Of a stretch of DNA of 36,769 nt, positions 1 through 12,679 are shown piece by piece. How positions within the stretch are numbered: the first letter of the stretch is position 1; every line of letters begins with the position of its first letter. Origin of the DNA: Utricularia gibba (Eukaryota; Streptophyta; Magnoliopsida; Lamiales; Lentibulariaceae). Made by a program: the position numbers and the translations under genes. Below the pieces are notes generated by a model, which saw only the letters and a program-made list of their open reading frames with translations, had not been told where the DNA came from and did not search any database. The stretch is from assembly GCA_002189035.1 (NCBI GenBank), contig NEEC01000410.1, positions 1 through 36,769 on the forward strand, in the 5' to 3' direction.

Positions 1-526
1 TCACCACGGAATGCCACGTGAGACACTTTTCGTTGTGGCTTGTTTTTAATATGTCCAGTTATCGGACAAACGTAACTCCAAATTAAATACTTGGAGCTCG
101 AAAAGGGCTTCCAACAGTGTGCTATGAAGAGCAAGGATCTGCATGTTATGCAAGAGGTGCTTCGCGGACCAGGATGTGCGGTAGTCATTTCATTGCGCAT
201 CATCATTCGGGGTGCATCCTAAAAATCACACGTGCACGGATTCATTAAAAATAAATATTTACGCATATCAGAGTGTATAACAGTGTTGGGATAAGTGATG
301 CCACGAAATTCATGATGTAGCATGTGACTTTTTTCCAACTTGATCGCATAGTAGATGAATTCTGACACCATATGTTTTGGCTTTGATTGATGCATTTAGT
401 TGCTATGATACTTCTGATTCTTGATGCACCATTCCCGTTACCATGTCTCTAGTGGCTATTTGATTCTTTTGCCTTGTATGTTGTTCGCATCAATTTCGAG
501 AACATGAAGCACATTATTAAATGCAG
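1..526. repeat. Satellite monomer M1 (526 bp, slot 1)
   Basis: gaattc type with cagagtgtataac, cttgttttt and gaaaaggg. Two-base losses shorten gtccacag to gtccag, gtgcgacgtag to gtgcggtag and cccgtatacc to cccgttacc. Confidence 0.95.
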
Positions 527-1056
527 TCACACGGAATGCCACGTGAGACACTTTTCGTTGTGGCTTGTTTTAATATGTCCACAGTTATCGGACAAACGTA
601 ACTCCAAATTATAATACTTGGAGCTCGAAAAGGGCTTCCCAACAGTGTGCTATGAAGAGCAAGGATCTGCATGTTATGCAAGAGGTGCTTCGCGGACCAG
701 GATGTGCGACGTAGTCATTTCATTGCGCATCATCATTCGGGTGCATCCTAAAAATCACACGTGCACGGATTCATTAAAAATAAATATTTACGCATATCCA
801 GAGTGTATAACAGTGTTGGGATAAGTGATGCACGAAATTCATGATGTAGCATGTGACTTTTTTCCAACTTGATCGCATAGTAGATGAAGTCTGACACCAT
901 ATGTTTTGGCTTTGATTGATGCATTTAGTTGCTATGATACTTCTGATTCTTGATGCACCATTCCCGTATACCATGTCTCTAGTGGCTATTTGATTCTTTT
1001 GCCTTGTATGTTGTTCGCATCAATTTCGAGAACATGAAGCACATTATTAAATGCAA
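527..1056. repeat. Satellite monomer M2 (530 bp, slot 2)
   Basis: gaagtc combined with cagagtgtataac, and gaaaaggg. It opens with tcacacgg (one c lost) and ends in the gcaatc junction. Confidence 0.95.
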
Positions 1057-1580
1057 TCACCACGGAATGCCACGTGAGACACTTTTCGTTGTGGCTTGTT
1101 TTTAATATGTCAGTTATCGGACAAACGTAACTCCAAATTATAATACTTGGAGCTCGAAAAGGGCTTCCAACAGTGTGCTATGAGAGCAAGGATCTGCATG
1201 TTATGCAAGAGGTGCTTCGCGGAAGGATGTGCGACGTAGTCATTTCATTGCGCATCATCATTCGGGTGCATCCTAAAATCACACGTGCACCGGATTCATT
1301 AAAAATAAATATTTACGCATATCCAGAGTTATAACAGTGTTGGGATAAGTGATGCCACGAAATTCATGATGTAGCATGTGACTTTTTTCCAACTTGATCG
1401 CAGTAGATGAATTCTGACACCATATGTTTTGGCTGTTGATTGATGCATTTAGTTGCTATGATACTTCTGATTCTTGATGCACCATTCCCGTATACCATGT
1501 CTCTAGTGGCTATTTGATTCTTTTGCCTTGTATGTTGTTCGCATCAATTTCGAGAACATGAAGCACATTATTAAATGCAG
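1057..1580. repeat. Satellite monomer M3 (524 bp, slot 3)
   Basis: gaattc with cagagttataac, gaaaaggg, gcaccgg and ggctgttg. gtccacagtt is cut to gtcagtt, and gcggaccagg to gcggaagg. Confidence 0.95.
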
Positions 1581-2109
1581 TCACCACGGAATGCCACGTG
1601 AGACACTTTTCGTTGTGGCTTGTTTTTAATATGTCCACAGTTATCGGACAAACGTAACTCCAAATTATAATACTTGGAGCTCGAAAGGGCTTCCCAACAG
1701 TGTGCTATGAAGAGCAAGGATCTGCATGTTATGCAAGAGTGCTTCGGACCAGGATGTGCGACGTAGTCATTTCATTGCGCATCATCATTCGGGTGCATCC
1801 TAAAAATCACACGTGCACCGGATTCATTAAAAATAAATATTTACGCATATCCAGATTTATAACAGTGTTGGGATAAGTGATGCCACGAAATTCATGATGT
1901 AGCATGTGACTTTTTTCCAACTTGATCGCATAGTAGATGAAGTCTGACACCATATGTTTTGGCTTTGATTGATGCATTTAGTTGCTATGATACTTCTGAT
2001 TCTTGATGCACCATTCCCGTATACCATGTCTCTAGTGGCTATTTGATTCTTTTGCCTTGTATGTTGTTCGCATCAATTTCGAGAACATGAAGCACATTAT
2101 TAAATGCAG
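1581..2109. repeat. Satellite monomer M4 (529 bp, slot 4)
   Basis: gaagtc with cagatttataac, gaaaggg and gcaccgg. cttcgcggacc is cut to cttcggacc. The slot-4 g loss is not present in this copy. Confidence 0.95.
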
Positions 2110-2640
2110 TCACCACGGAATGCCACGTGAGACACTTTTCGTTGTGGCTTGTTTTTAATATGTCCACAGTTATCGGACAAACGTAACTCCAAATTATAAT
2201 ACTTGGAGCTCGAAAAGGGCTTCCCAACAGTGTGCTATGAAGAGCAAGGATCTGCATGTTATGCAAGAGGTGCTTCGCGGACCAGGATGTGCGACGTAGT
2301 CATTTCATTGCGCATCATCATTCGGGGTGCATCCTAAAAATCACACGTGCAGGATTCATTAAAAATAAATATTTACGCATATCCAGAGTTATAACAGTGT
2401 TGGGATAAGTGATGCCACGAAATTCATGATGTAGCATGTGACTTTTTTCCAACTTGATCGCATAGTAGATGAATTCTGACACCATATGTTTTGGCTTTGA
2501 TTGATGCATTAGTTGCTATGATACTTCTGATTCTTGATGCACCATTCCCGTATACCATGTCTCTAGTGGCTATTTGATTCTTTTGCCTTGTATGTTGTTC
2601 GCATCAATTTCGAGAACATGAAGCACATTATTAAATGCAG
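2110..2640. repeat. Satellite monomer M5 (531 bp, slot 5)
   Basis: gaattc with cagagttataac and gaaaaggg. gtgcacggatt is cut to gtgcaggatt, and gcatttag to gcattag. Confidence 0.95.
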
Positions 2641-3175
2641 TCACCACGGAATGCCACGTGAGACACTTTTCGTTGTGGCTTGTTTTTAATATGTCCACAG
2701 TTATCGGACAAACGTAACTCCAAATTATAATACTTGGAGCTCGAAAAGGGCTTCCCAACAGTGTGCTATGAAGAGCAAGGATCTGCATGTTATGCAAGAG
2801 TGCTTCGCGGACCAGGATGTGCGACGTAGTCATTTCATTGCGCATCATCATTCGGGGTGCATCCTAAAAATCACACGTGCACGGGATTCATTAAAAATAA
2901 ATATTTACGCATATCCAGAGTGTATAACAGTGTTGGGATAAGTGATGCCACGAAATTCATGATGTAGCATGTGACTTTTTTTCCAACTTGATCGCATAGT
3001 AGATGAAGTCTGACACCATATGTTTTGGCTTTGATTGATGCATTTAGTTGCTATGATACTTCTGATTCTTGATGCACCATTCCCGTATACCATGTCTCTA
3101 GTGGCTATTTGATTCTTTTGCCTTGTATGTTGTTCGCATCAATTTCGAGAACATGAAGCACATTATTAAATGCAG
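2641..3175. repeat. Satellite monomer M6 (535 bp, slot 1)
   Basis: gaagtc combined with cagagtgtataac; gaaaaggg and gcacggg. The T-tract after gtgac has one extra t. Confidence 0.95.
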
Positions 3176-3698
3176 TCACCACGGAATGCCACGTGAGACA
3201 CTTTTCGTTGTGGCTTGTTTTTAATATGTCCAGTTATCGGACAAACGTAACTCCAAATTATAATACTTGGAGCTCGAAAAGGGCTTCCAACAGTGTGCTA
3301 TGAAGAGCAAGGATCTGCATGTTATGCAAGAGGTGCTTCGCGGACCAGGATGTGCGACGTAGTCATTTCATTGCGCATCATCATTCGGGGTGCATCCTAA
3401 AAATCACACGTGCACGGATTCATTAAAAATAAATATTTACGCATATCCAGTTATAACAGTGTTGGGATAAGTGATGCCACGAAATTCATGATGTAGCATG
3501 TGACTTTTTTCCAATGATCGCATAGATGAATTCTGACACCATATGTTTTGGCTTTGATTGATGCATTTAGTTGCTATGATACTTCTGATTCTTGATGCAC
3601 CATTCCCGTATACCATGTCTCTAGTGGCTATTTGATTCTTTTGCCTTGTATGTTGTTCGCATCAATTTCGAGAACATGAAGCACATTATTAAATGCAG
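3176..3698. repeat. Satellite monomer M7 (523 bp, slot 2)
   Basis: gaattc with shortened cagttataac and gaaaaggg. Losses occur in gtccacag, ccaacttgatc and catagtagatg. It starts a run of five slot-2 gaattc copies (M7, 12, 17, 22, 27). Confidence 0.95.
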
Positions 3699-4225
3699 TC
3701 ACCACGGAATGCCACGTGAGACACTTTCGTTGTGGCTTGTTTTTAATATGTCCACAGTTATCGGACAAACGTAACTCCAAATTATAATACTTGGAGCTCG
3801 AAAAGGGCTTCCCAACAGTGTGCTATGAAGAGCAAGGATCTGCATGTTATGCAAGAGGTGCTTCGCGGACCAGGATGTGCGACGTAGTCATTTCATTGCG
3901 CATCATCATTCGGGTGCCCTAAAAATCACACGTGCACCGGATTCATTAAAAATAAATATTTACGCATATCCAGATATAACAGTGTTGGGATAAGTGATGC
4001 CACGAAATTCATGATGTAGCATGTGACTTTTTTCCAACTTGATCGCATAGTAGATGAATTCTGACACCATATGTTTTGGCTTTGATTGATGCATTTAGTT
4101 GCTATGATACTTCTGATTCTTGATGCACCATTCCCGTATACCATGTCTCTAGTGGCTATTTGATTCTTTTGCCTTGTATTTGTTCGCATCAATTTCGAGA
4201 ACATGAAGCACATTATTAAATGCAG
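3699..4225. repeat. Satellite monomer M8 (527 bp, slot 3)
   Basis: gaattc with cagatataac, gaaaaggg and gcaccgg. gggtgcatcct is reduced to gggtgccct. Confidence 0.95.
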
Positions 4226-4756
4226 TCACCACGGAATGCCACGTGAGACACTTTTCGTTGTGCTTTTTTAATATGTCCACAGTTATCGGACAAACGTAAC
4301 TCCAAATTATAATACTTGGAGCTCGAAAGGGCTTCCCAACAGTGTGCTATGAAGAGCAAGGATCTGCATGTTATGCAAGAGGTGCTTCGCGGACCAGGAT
4401 GTGCGACGTAGTCATTTCATTGCGCATCATCATTCGGGGTGCATCCTAAAAATCACACGTGCACGGATTCATTAAAAATAAATATTTACGCATATCCAGA
4501 GTGTATAACAGTGTTGGGATAAGTGATGCCACGAAATTCATGATGTAGCATGTGACTTTTTTCCAACTTGATCGCATAGTAGATGAATTCTGACACCATA
4601 TGTTTTGGCTTTTGATTGATGCATTTAGTTGCTATGATACTTCTGATTCTTGATGCACCATTCCCGTATACCATGTCTCTAGTGGCTATTTGATTCTTTT
4701 GCCTTGTATGTTGTTCGCATCAATTTCGAGAACATGAAGCACATTATTAAATGCAG
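4226..4756. repeat. Satellite monomer M9 (531 bp, slot 4)
   Basis: gaattc with cagagtgtataac, gaaaggg and ggcttttg. First g-less copy (tgctttttta), which starts the lag-5 series. Confidence 0.95.
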
Positions 4757-5273
4757 TCACCACGGAATGCCACGTGTTTCGTTGTGGCTTGTTTTTAATA
4801 TGTCCACAGTTATCGGACAAACGTAACTCCAAATTATAATACTTGGAGCTCGAAAAGGGCTTCCCAACAGTGTGCTATGAAGAGCAAGGATCTGCATGTT
4901 ATGCAAGAGGTGCTTCGCGGACCAGGATGTGCGACGTCATTTCATTGCGCATCATCATTCGGGGTGCATCCTAAAAATCACACGCACGGGATTCATTAAA
5001 AATATTTACGCATATCCAGAGTGTATAACAGTGTTGGGATAAGTGATGCCACGAAATTCATGATGTAGCATGTGACTTTTTTCCAACTTGATCGCATAGT
5101 AGATGTTCTGACACCATATGTTTTGGTGTTGATTGATGCATTTAGTTGCTATGATACTTCTGATTCTTGATGCACCATTCCCGTATACCATGTCTCTAGT
5201 GGCTATTTGATTCTTTTGCCTTGTATGTTGTTCGCATCAATTTCGAGAACATGAAGCACATTATTAAATGCAG
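4757..5273. repeat. Satellite monomer M10 (517 bp, slot 5), shortest copy
   Basis: At least five separate losses: seven bases between cacgtg and tttcgttg, three in gacgtagtcat, two in cacacgtgcac, four in aaaaataaatattt, and two in gatgaattc. The second CACGTG is destroyed. It carries cagagtgtataac and ggtgttg. Confidence 0.95.
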
Positions 5274-5803
5274 TCACCACGGAATGCCACGTGAGACACT
5301 TTTCGTTGTGGCTTGTTTTTAATATGTCACAGTTATCGGACAAACGTAACTCCAAATTATAATACTTGGAGCTCGAAAAGGGCTTCCCAACAGTGTGCTA
5401 TGAAGAGCAAGGATCTGCATGTTATGCAAGAGGTGCTTCGCGGACCAGGATGTGCGACGTAGTCATTTCATTGCGCATCATCATTCGGGGTGCATCCTAA
5501 AAATCACACGTGCACGGATTCATTAAAAATAAATATTTACGCATATCCAGATTATAACAGTGTTGGGATAAGTGATGCCACGAAATTCATGATGTAGCAT
5601 GTGACTTTTTTCCAACTTGATCGCATAGTAGATGAATTCTGACACCATATGTTTTGGCTGTTGATTGATGCATTTAGTTGCTATGATACTTCTGATTCTT
5701 GATGCACCATTCCCGTACCATGTCTCTAGTGGCTATTTGATTCTTTTGCCTTGTATGTTGTTCGCATCAATTTCGAGAACATGAAGCACATTATTAAATG
5801 CAG
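5274..5803. repeat. Satellite monomer M11 (530 bp, slot 1)
   Basis: gaattc with cagattataac, gaaaaggg and ggctgttg. gtccacag reads gtcacag, and cccgtatacc reads cccgtacc. Confidence 0.95.
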
Positions 5804-6330
5804 TCACCACGGAATGCCACGTGAGACACTTTTCGTTGTGGCTTGTTTTTAATATGTCCACAGTTATCGGACAAACGTAACTCCAAATTATAATACTTGG
5901 AGCTCGAAAGGGCTTCCCAACAGTGTGCTATGAAGAGCAAGGATCTGCATGTTATGCAAGAGGTGCTTCGCGGACCAGGATGTGCGACGTAGTCATTTCA
6001 TTGCGCATCATCATTCGGGTGCATAAAAATCACACGTGCACCGGATTCATTAAAAATAAATATTTACGCATATCCAGATTATAACAGTGTTGGGATAAGT
6101 GATGCCACGAAATTCATGATGTAGCATGTGACTTTTTTCCAACTTGATCGCATAGTAGATGAATTCTGACACCATATGTTTTGGCTTTGATTGATGCATT
6201 TAGTTGCTATGATACTTCTGATTCTTGATGCACCATTCCCGTATACCATGTCTCTAGTGGCTATTTGATTCTTTTGCCTTGTATGTTTTCGCATCAATTT
6301 CGAGAACATGAAGCACATTATTAAATGCAG
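5804..6330. repeat. Satellite monomer M12 (527 bp, slot 2)
   Basis: gaattc with cagattataac, gaaaggg and gcaccgg. gtgcatcctaaaa is shortened to gtgcataaaa. Confidence 0.95.
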
Positions 6331-6858
6331 TCACCACGGAATGCCACGTGAGACACTTTTCGTTGTGGCTTGTTTTTAATATGTCCACAGTTATCGACAA
6401 ACGTAACTCCAAATTATAATACTTGGAGCTCGAAAGGGCTTCCCAACAGTGTGCTATGAAGAGCAAGGATCTGCATGTTATGCAAGAGGTGCTTCGCGGA
6501 CCAGGATGTGCGACGTAGTCATTTCATTGCGCATCATCATTCGGGGTGCATCCTAAAAATCACACGTGCCGGATTCATTAAAATAAATATTTACGCATAT
6601 CCAGATTATATAACAGTGTTGGGATAAGTGATGCCACGAAATTCATGATGTAGCATGTGACTTTTTTCCAACTTGATCGCATAGTAGATGAAGTCTGACA
6701 ATGTTTTGGCTTTTGATTGATGCATTTAGTTGCTATGATACTTCTGATTCTTGATGCACCATTCCCGTATACCATGTCTCTAGTGGCTATTTGATTCTTT
6801 TTGCCTTGTATGTTGTTCGCATCAATTTCGAGAACATGAAGCACATTATTAAATGCAG
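6331..6858. repeat. Satellite monomer M13 (528 bp, slot 3)
   Basis: First copy of the major type, cagattatataac with gaagtc. gaaaggg; gtgcacgg reads gtgccgg. Four bases are lost in gacaccatatg. Confidence 0.95.
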
Positions 6859-7389
6859 TCACCACGGAATGCCACGTGAGACACTTTTCGTTGTGGCTTT
6901 TTTAATATGTCCACAGTTATCGGACAAACGTAACTCCAAATTATAATACTTGGAGCTCGAATAGGGCTTCCCAACAGTGTGCTATGAAGAGCAAGGATCT
7001 GCATGTTATGCAAGAGGTGCTTCGCGACCAGGATGTGCGACGTAGTCATTTCATTGCGCATCATCATTCGGGGTGCATCCTAAAAATCACACGTGCACGG
7101 ATTCATTAAAAATAAATATTTACGCATATCCAGAGTATATAACAGTGTTGGGATAAGTGATGCCACGAAATTCATGATGTAGCATGTGACTTTTTTCCAA
7201 CTTGATCGCATAGTAGATGAATTCTGACACCATATGTTTTGGCTTTGATTGATGCATTTAGTTGCTATGATACTTCTGATTCTTGATGCACCATTCCCGT
7301 ATACCATGTCTCTAGTGGCTATTTGATTCTTTTGCCTTGTATGTTGTTCGCATCAATTTCGAGAACATGAAGCACATTATTAAATGCAA
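6859..7389. repeat. Satellite monomer M14 (531 bp, slot 4)
   Basis: First gaataggg in the window; g-less; gaattc with cagagtatataac. gcggacc is cut to gcgacc. Ends in the gcaatc junction. Confidence 0.95.
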
Positions 7390-7922
7390 TCACCACGGAA
7401 TGCCACGTGAGACACTTTTCGTTGTGGCTTGTTTTTAATATGTCCACAGTTATCGGACAAACGTAACTCCAAATTATAATACTTGGAGCTCGAAAGGGCT
7501 TCCCAACAGTGTGCTATGAAGAGCAAGGATCTGCATGTTATGCAAGAGGTGCTTCGCGGACCAGGATGTGCGACGTAGTCATTTCATTGCGCATCATCAT
7601 TCGGGGTGCATCCTAAAAATCACACGTGCACGGATTCATTAAAAATAAATATTTACGCATATCCAGATTATATAACAGTGTTGGGATAAGTGATGCCACG
7701 AAATTCATGATGTAGCATGTGACTTTTTTCCAACTTGATCGCATAGTAGATGAAGTCTGACACCATATGTTTTGGCTTTGATTGATGCATTTAGTTGCTA
7801 TGATACTTCTGATTCTTGATGCACCATTCCCGTATACCATGTCTCTAGTGGCTATTTGATTCTTTTGCCTTGTATGTTGTTCGCATCAATTTCGAGAACA
7901 TGAAGCACATTATTAAATGCAG
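7390..7922. repeat. Satellite monomer M15 (533 bp, slot 5)
   Basis: Major type with gaaaggg and gcacgg; few private changes. Confidence 0.95.
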
Positions 7923-8455
7923 TCACACGGAATGCCACGTGAGACACTTTTCGTTGTGGCTTGTTTTTAATATGTCCACAGTTATCGGACAAACGTAACT
8001 CCAAATTATAATACTTGGAGCTCGAAAAGGGCTTCCCAACAGTGTGCTATGAAGAGCAAGGATCTGCATGTTATGCAAGAGGTGCTTCGCGGACCAGGAT
8101 GTGCGACGTAGTCATTTCATTGCGCATCATCATTCGGGGTGCATCCTAAAAATCACACGTGCACGGATTCATTAAAAATAAATATTTACGCATATCCAGA
8201 TTATATAACAGTGTTGGGATAAGTGATGCCACGAAATTCATGATGTAGCATGTGACTTTTTTCCAACTTGATCGCATAGTAGATGAAGTCTGACACCATA
8301 TGTTTTGGCTTTTGATTGATGCATTTAGTTGCTATGATACTTCTGATTCTTGATGCACCATTCCCGTATACCATGTCTCTAGGGCTATTTGATTCTTTTG
8401 CCTTGTATGTTGTTCGCATCAATTTCGAGAACATGAAGCACATTATTAAATGCAG
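7923..8455. repeat. Satellite monomer M16 (533 bp, slot 1)
   Basis: Major type with gaaaaggg and ggcttttg. Opens with tcacacgg; ctctagtggc is cut to ctctagggc. Confidence 0.95.
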
Positions 8456-8982
8456 TCACCACGGAATGCCACGTGAGACACTTTTCGTTGTGGCTTGTTT
8501 TTAATATGTCCACAGTTATCGGACAAACGTAACTCCAAATTATAATACTTGGAGCTCGAAAGGGCTTCCCAACAGTGTGCTATGAAGAGCAAGGATCTGC
8601 ATGTTATGCAAGAGGTGCTTCGCGGACCAGGATGTGCGACGTAGTCATTTCATTGCGCATCATCATTCGGGGTGCATCCTAAAAATCACACGTGCACGGA
8701 TTCATTAAAAATAAATATTTACGCATATCCAGATATAACAGTGTTGGGATAAGTGATGCCACGAAATTCATGATGTAGCATGTGACTTTTTTCCAACTTG
8801 ATCGCATAGTAGATGAATTCTGACACCATATGTTTTGGCTTTGATTGATGCATTTAGTTGCTATGATACTTCTGATTCTTGATGCACCATTCCCGTATAC
8901 CATGTCTCTAGTGGCTATTTGATTCTTTTCTTGTATGTTGTTTCATCAATTTCGAGAACATGAAGCACATTATTAAATGCAG
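8456..8982. repeat. Satellite monomer M17 (527 bp, slot 2)
   Basis: gaattc with cagatataac and gaaaggg. The tgccttg region reads ttttcttg, and gttcgcatc reads gtttcatc. Confidence 0.95.
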
Positions 8983-9514
8983 TCACCACGGAATGCCACG
9001 TGAGACACTTTTCGTTGTGGCTTGTTTTTAATATGTCCACAGTTATCGGACAAACGTAACTCCAAATTATAATACTTGGAGCTCGAAAAGGGCTTCCCAA
9101 CAGTGTGCTATGAAGAGCAAGGATCTGCATGTTATGCAAGAGGTGCTTCGCGGACCAGGATGTGCGACGTAGTCATTTCATTGCGCATCATCATTCGGGT
9201 GCATCCTAAAAATCACACGTGCACCGGATTCATTAAAAATAAATATTTACGCATATCCAGATTATATAACAGTGTTGGGATAAGTGATGCCACGAAATTC
9301 ATGATGTAGCATGTGACTTTTTTCCAACTTGATCGCATAGTAGATGAATTCTGACACCATATGTTTTGGCTTTTGATTGATGCATTTAGTTGCTATGATA
9401 CTTCTGATTCTTGATGCACCATTCCCGTATACCATGTCTCTAGGCTATTTGATTCTTTTGCCTTGTATGTTGTTGCATCAATTTCGAGAACATGAAGCAC
9501 ATTATTAAATGCAG
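8983..9514. repeat. Satellite monomer M18 (532 bp, slot 3), recombinant type
   Basis: The only copy joining an intact cagattatataac to gaattc, a likely exchange or conversion between the two subfamilies. gaaaaggg, gcaccgg; ctctaggc. Confidence 0.95.
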
Positions 9515-10042
9515 TCACCACGGAATGCCACGTGAGACACTTTTCGTTGTGGCTTTTTTAATATGTCCACAGTTATCGGACAAACGTAACTCCAAATTAT
9601 AATACTTGGAGCTCGAAGGGCTTCCCAACAGTGTGCTATGAAGAGCAAGGATCTGCATGTTATGCAAGAGGTGCTTCGCGGACCAGGATGTGCGACGTAG
9701 TCATTTCATTGCGCATCATCATTCGGGTGCATCCTAAAAATCACACGTGCACGGGATTCATTAAAAATAAATATTTACGCATATCCAGATTATATAACAG
9801 TGTTGGGATAAGTGATGCCACGAAATTCATGATGTAGCATGTGACTTTTTTCCAACTTGATCGCATAGTAGATGAAGTCTGACACCATATGTTTTGGTTT
9901 GATTGATGCATTTAGTTGCTATGATACTTCTGATTCTTGATGCACCATTCCCGTATACCATGTCTCTAGTGGCTATTTGATTCTTTTCCTTGTATGTTGT
10001 TCGCATCAATTTCGAGAACATGAAGCACATTATTAAATGCAG
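9515..10042. repeat. Satellite monomer M19 (528 bp, slot 4)
   Basis: g-less; major type; gcacggg. gaaggg (two a's lost); ttggtttgatt and ttttccttg are private shortenings. Confidence 0.95.
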
Positions 10043-10568
10043 TCACCACGGAATGCCACGTGAGACACTTTTCGTTGTGGCTTGTTTTTAATATGTCCAC
10101 AGTTATCGGACAAACGTAACTAATTATAATACTTGGAGCTCGAAAGGCTTCCCAACAGTGTGCTATGAAGAGCAAGGATCTGCATGTTATGCAAGAGGTG
10201 CTTCGCGGACCAGGATGTGCGACGTAGTCATTTCATTGCGCATCATCATTCGGGGTGCATCCTAAAAATCACACGTGCACCGGATTCATTAAAATAAATA
10301 TTTACGCATATCCAGATATAACAGTGTTGGGATAAGTGATGCCACGAAATTCATGATGTAGCATGTGACTTTTTTCCAACTTGATCGCATAGTAGATGAA
10401 GTCTGACACCATATGTTTGGCTTTTGATTGATGCATTTAGTTGCTATGATACTTCTGATTCTTGATGCACCATTCCGTATACCATGTCTCTAGTGGCTAT
10501 TTGATTCTTTTGCCTTGTATGTTGTTTCGCATCAATTTCGAGAACATGAAGCACATTATTAAATGCAG
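10043..10568. repeat. Satellite monomer M20 (526 bp, slot 5)
   Basis: gaagtc with shortened cagatataac; gaaaggc; gcaccgg. Three bases are lost in aactccaaattat; one extra t in gtttcgc. Confidence 0.95.
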
Positions 10569-11101
10569 TCACCACGGAATGCCACGTGAGACACTTTTCG
10601 TTGTGGCTTGTTTTTAATATGTCCACAGTTATCGGACAAACGTAACTCCAAATTATAATACTTGGAGCTCGAAAAGGCTTCCCAACAGTGTGCTATGAAG
10701 AGCAAGGATCTGCATGTTATGCAAGAGGTGCTTCGCGGACCAGGATGTGCGACGTAGTCATTTCATTGCGCATCATCATTCGGGTGCATCCTAAAAATCA
10801 CACGTGCACGGATTCATTAAAAATAAATATTTACGCATATCCAGATTATATAACAGTGTTGGGATAAGTGATGCCACGAAATTCATGATGTAGCATGTGA
10901 CTTTTTTCCAACTTGATCGCATAGTAGATGAAGTCTGACACCATATGTTTTGGCTTTTGATTGATGCATTTAGTTGCTATGATACTTCTGATTCTTGATG
11001 CACCATTCCCGTATACCATGTCTCTAGTGGCTATTTGATTCTTTTGCCTTGTATGTTGTTCGCATCAATTTCGAGAACATGAAGCACATTATTAAATGCA
11101 G
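10569..11101. repeat. Satellite monomer M21 (533 bp, slot 1)
   Basis: Major type; gaaaaggc, gcacgg, ggcttttg. Confidence 0.95.
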
Positions 11102-11626
11102 TCACCACGGAATGCCACGTGAGACACTTTTCGTGTGGCTTGTTTTTAATATGTCCACAGTTATCGGACAAACGTAACTCCAAATTATAATACTTGGAGC
11201 TCGAAAAGGGCTTCCCAACAGTGCTATGAAGAGCAAGGATCTGCATGTTATGCAAGAGGTGCTTCGCGGACCAGGATGTGCGACGTAGTCATTTCATTGC
11301 GCATCATCATTCGGGGTGCATCCTAAAAATCACACGTGCACGGATTCATTAAAAATAAATATTTACGCATATCCAGGTATAACAGTGTTGGGATAAGTGA
11401 TGCCACGAAATTCATGATGTAGCATGTGACTTTTTTCCAACTTGATCGCATAGTAGATGAATTCTGACACCATATGTTTTGGCTTGATTGATGCATTTAG
11501 TTGCTATGATACTTCTGATTCTTGATGCACCATTCCCGTATACCATGTCTCTAGTGGCTATTTGATTCTTTTGCCTTGTATGTTTCGCATCAATTTCGAG
11601 AACATGAAGCACATTATTAAATGCAA
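11102..11626. repeat. Satellite monomer M22 (525 bp, slot 2)
   Basis: gaattc with caggtataac and gaaaaggg. cgttgtggc reads cgtgtggc, acagtgtgc reads acagtgc, and ggcttgatt is shortened. Ends in the gcaatc junction. Confidence 0.95.
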
Positions 11627-12149
11627 TCACCACGGAATGCCACGTGAGACACTTTTCGTTGTGGCTTGTTTTTAATATGTCCACAGTTCGGACAAACGTA
11701 ACTCCAAATTATAATACTTGGAGCTCGAAAGGGCTTCAACAGTGTGCTATGAAGAGCAAGGATCTGCATGTTATGCAAGAGGTGCTTCGCGGACCAGGAT
11801 GTGCGACGTAGTCATTTCATTGCGCATCATCATTCGGGGGTGCCTAAAAATCACACGTGCACGGATTCATTAAAAATAAATATTTACGCATATCCAGATT
11901 ATAACAGTGTTGGGATAAGTGATGCCACGAAATTCATGATGTAGCATGTGACTTTTTTCCAACTTGATCGCATAGTAGATGAAGTCTGACACCATATGTT
12001 TTGGCTTTGATTGATGCATTTAGTTGCTATGATACTTCTGATTCTTGATGCACCATTCCCGTATACCATGTCTCTAGTGGCTATTTGATTTTTGCCTTGT
12101 ATGTTGTTCGCATCAATTTCGAGAACATGAAGCACATTATTAAATGCAG
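11627..12149. repeat. Satellite monomer M23 (523 bp, slot 3)
   Basis: gaagtc with cagattataac and gaaaggg. cagttatcgg is cut to cagttcgg, and ggggtgcatcct reads gggggtgcct. Confidence 0.95.
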
Positions 12150-12679
12150 TCACCACGGAATGCCACGTGAGACACTTTTCGTTGTGGCTTTTTTAATATG
12201 TCCACAGTTATCGGACAAACGTAACTCCAAATTATAATACTTGGAGCTCGAATAGGGCTTCCCAACAGTGTGCTATGAAGAGCAAGGATCTGCATGTTAT
12301 GCAAGAGGTGCTTTCGACCAGGATGTGCGACGTAGTCATTTCATTGCGCATCATCATTCGGGTGCATCCTAAAAATCACACGTGCACGGGATTCATTAAA
12401 AATAATATTTACGCATATCCAGATTATATAACAGTGTTGGGATAAGTGATGCCACGAAATTCATGATGTAGCATGTGACTTTTTTCCAACTTGATCGCAT
12501 AGTAGATGAAGTCTGACACCATATGTTTTGGCTTTTGATTGATGCATTTAGTTGCTATGATACTTCTGATTCTTGATGCACCATTCCCGTATACCATGTC
12601 TCTAGTGGCTATTTGATTCTTTTGCCTTGTATGTTGTTCGCATCAATTTCGAGAACATGAAGCACATTATTAAATGCAG
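12150..12679. repeat. Satellite monomer M24 (530 bp, slot 4)
   Basis: g-less; major type; gaataggg, gcacggg. The dyad reads aataatattt, and cttcgcggacc reads ctttcgacc. Confidence 0.95.

Larger units (their letters stand above)
1..6858. repeat. Array domain 1 (M1-M13): GAATTC-rich, short copies
   Basis: Eight of the first 12 copies carry gaattc, and M10 reads gttc there, consistent with a damaged gaattc. Most read cagagtgtataac or a shortened form instead of cagattatataac. gaataggg and gcgagagg are absent. The 12 copies M1-M12 average 527.5 bp, against 531.8 bp for the last 12 full copies, because of more short deletions. Confidence 0.75.
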
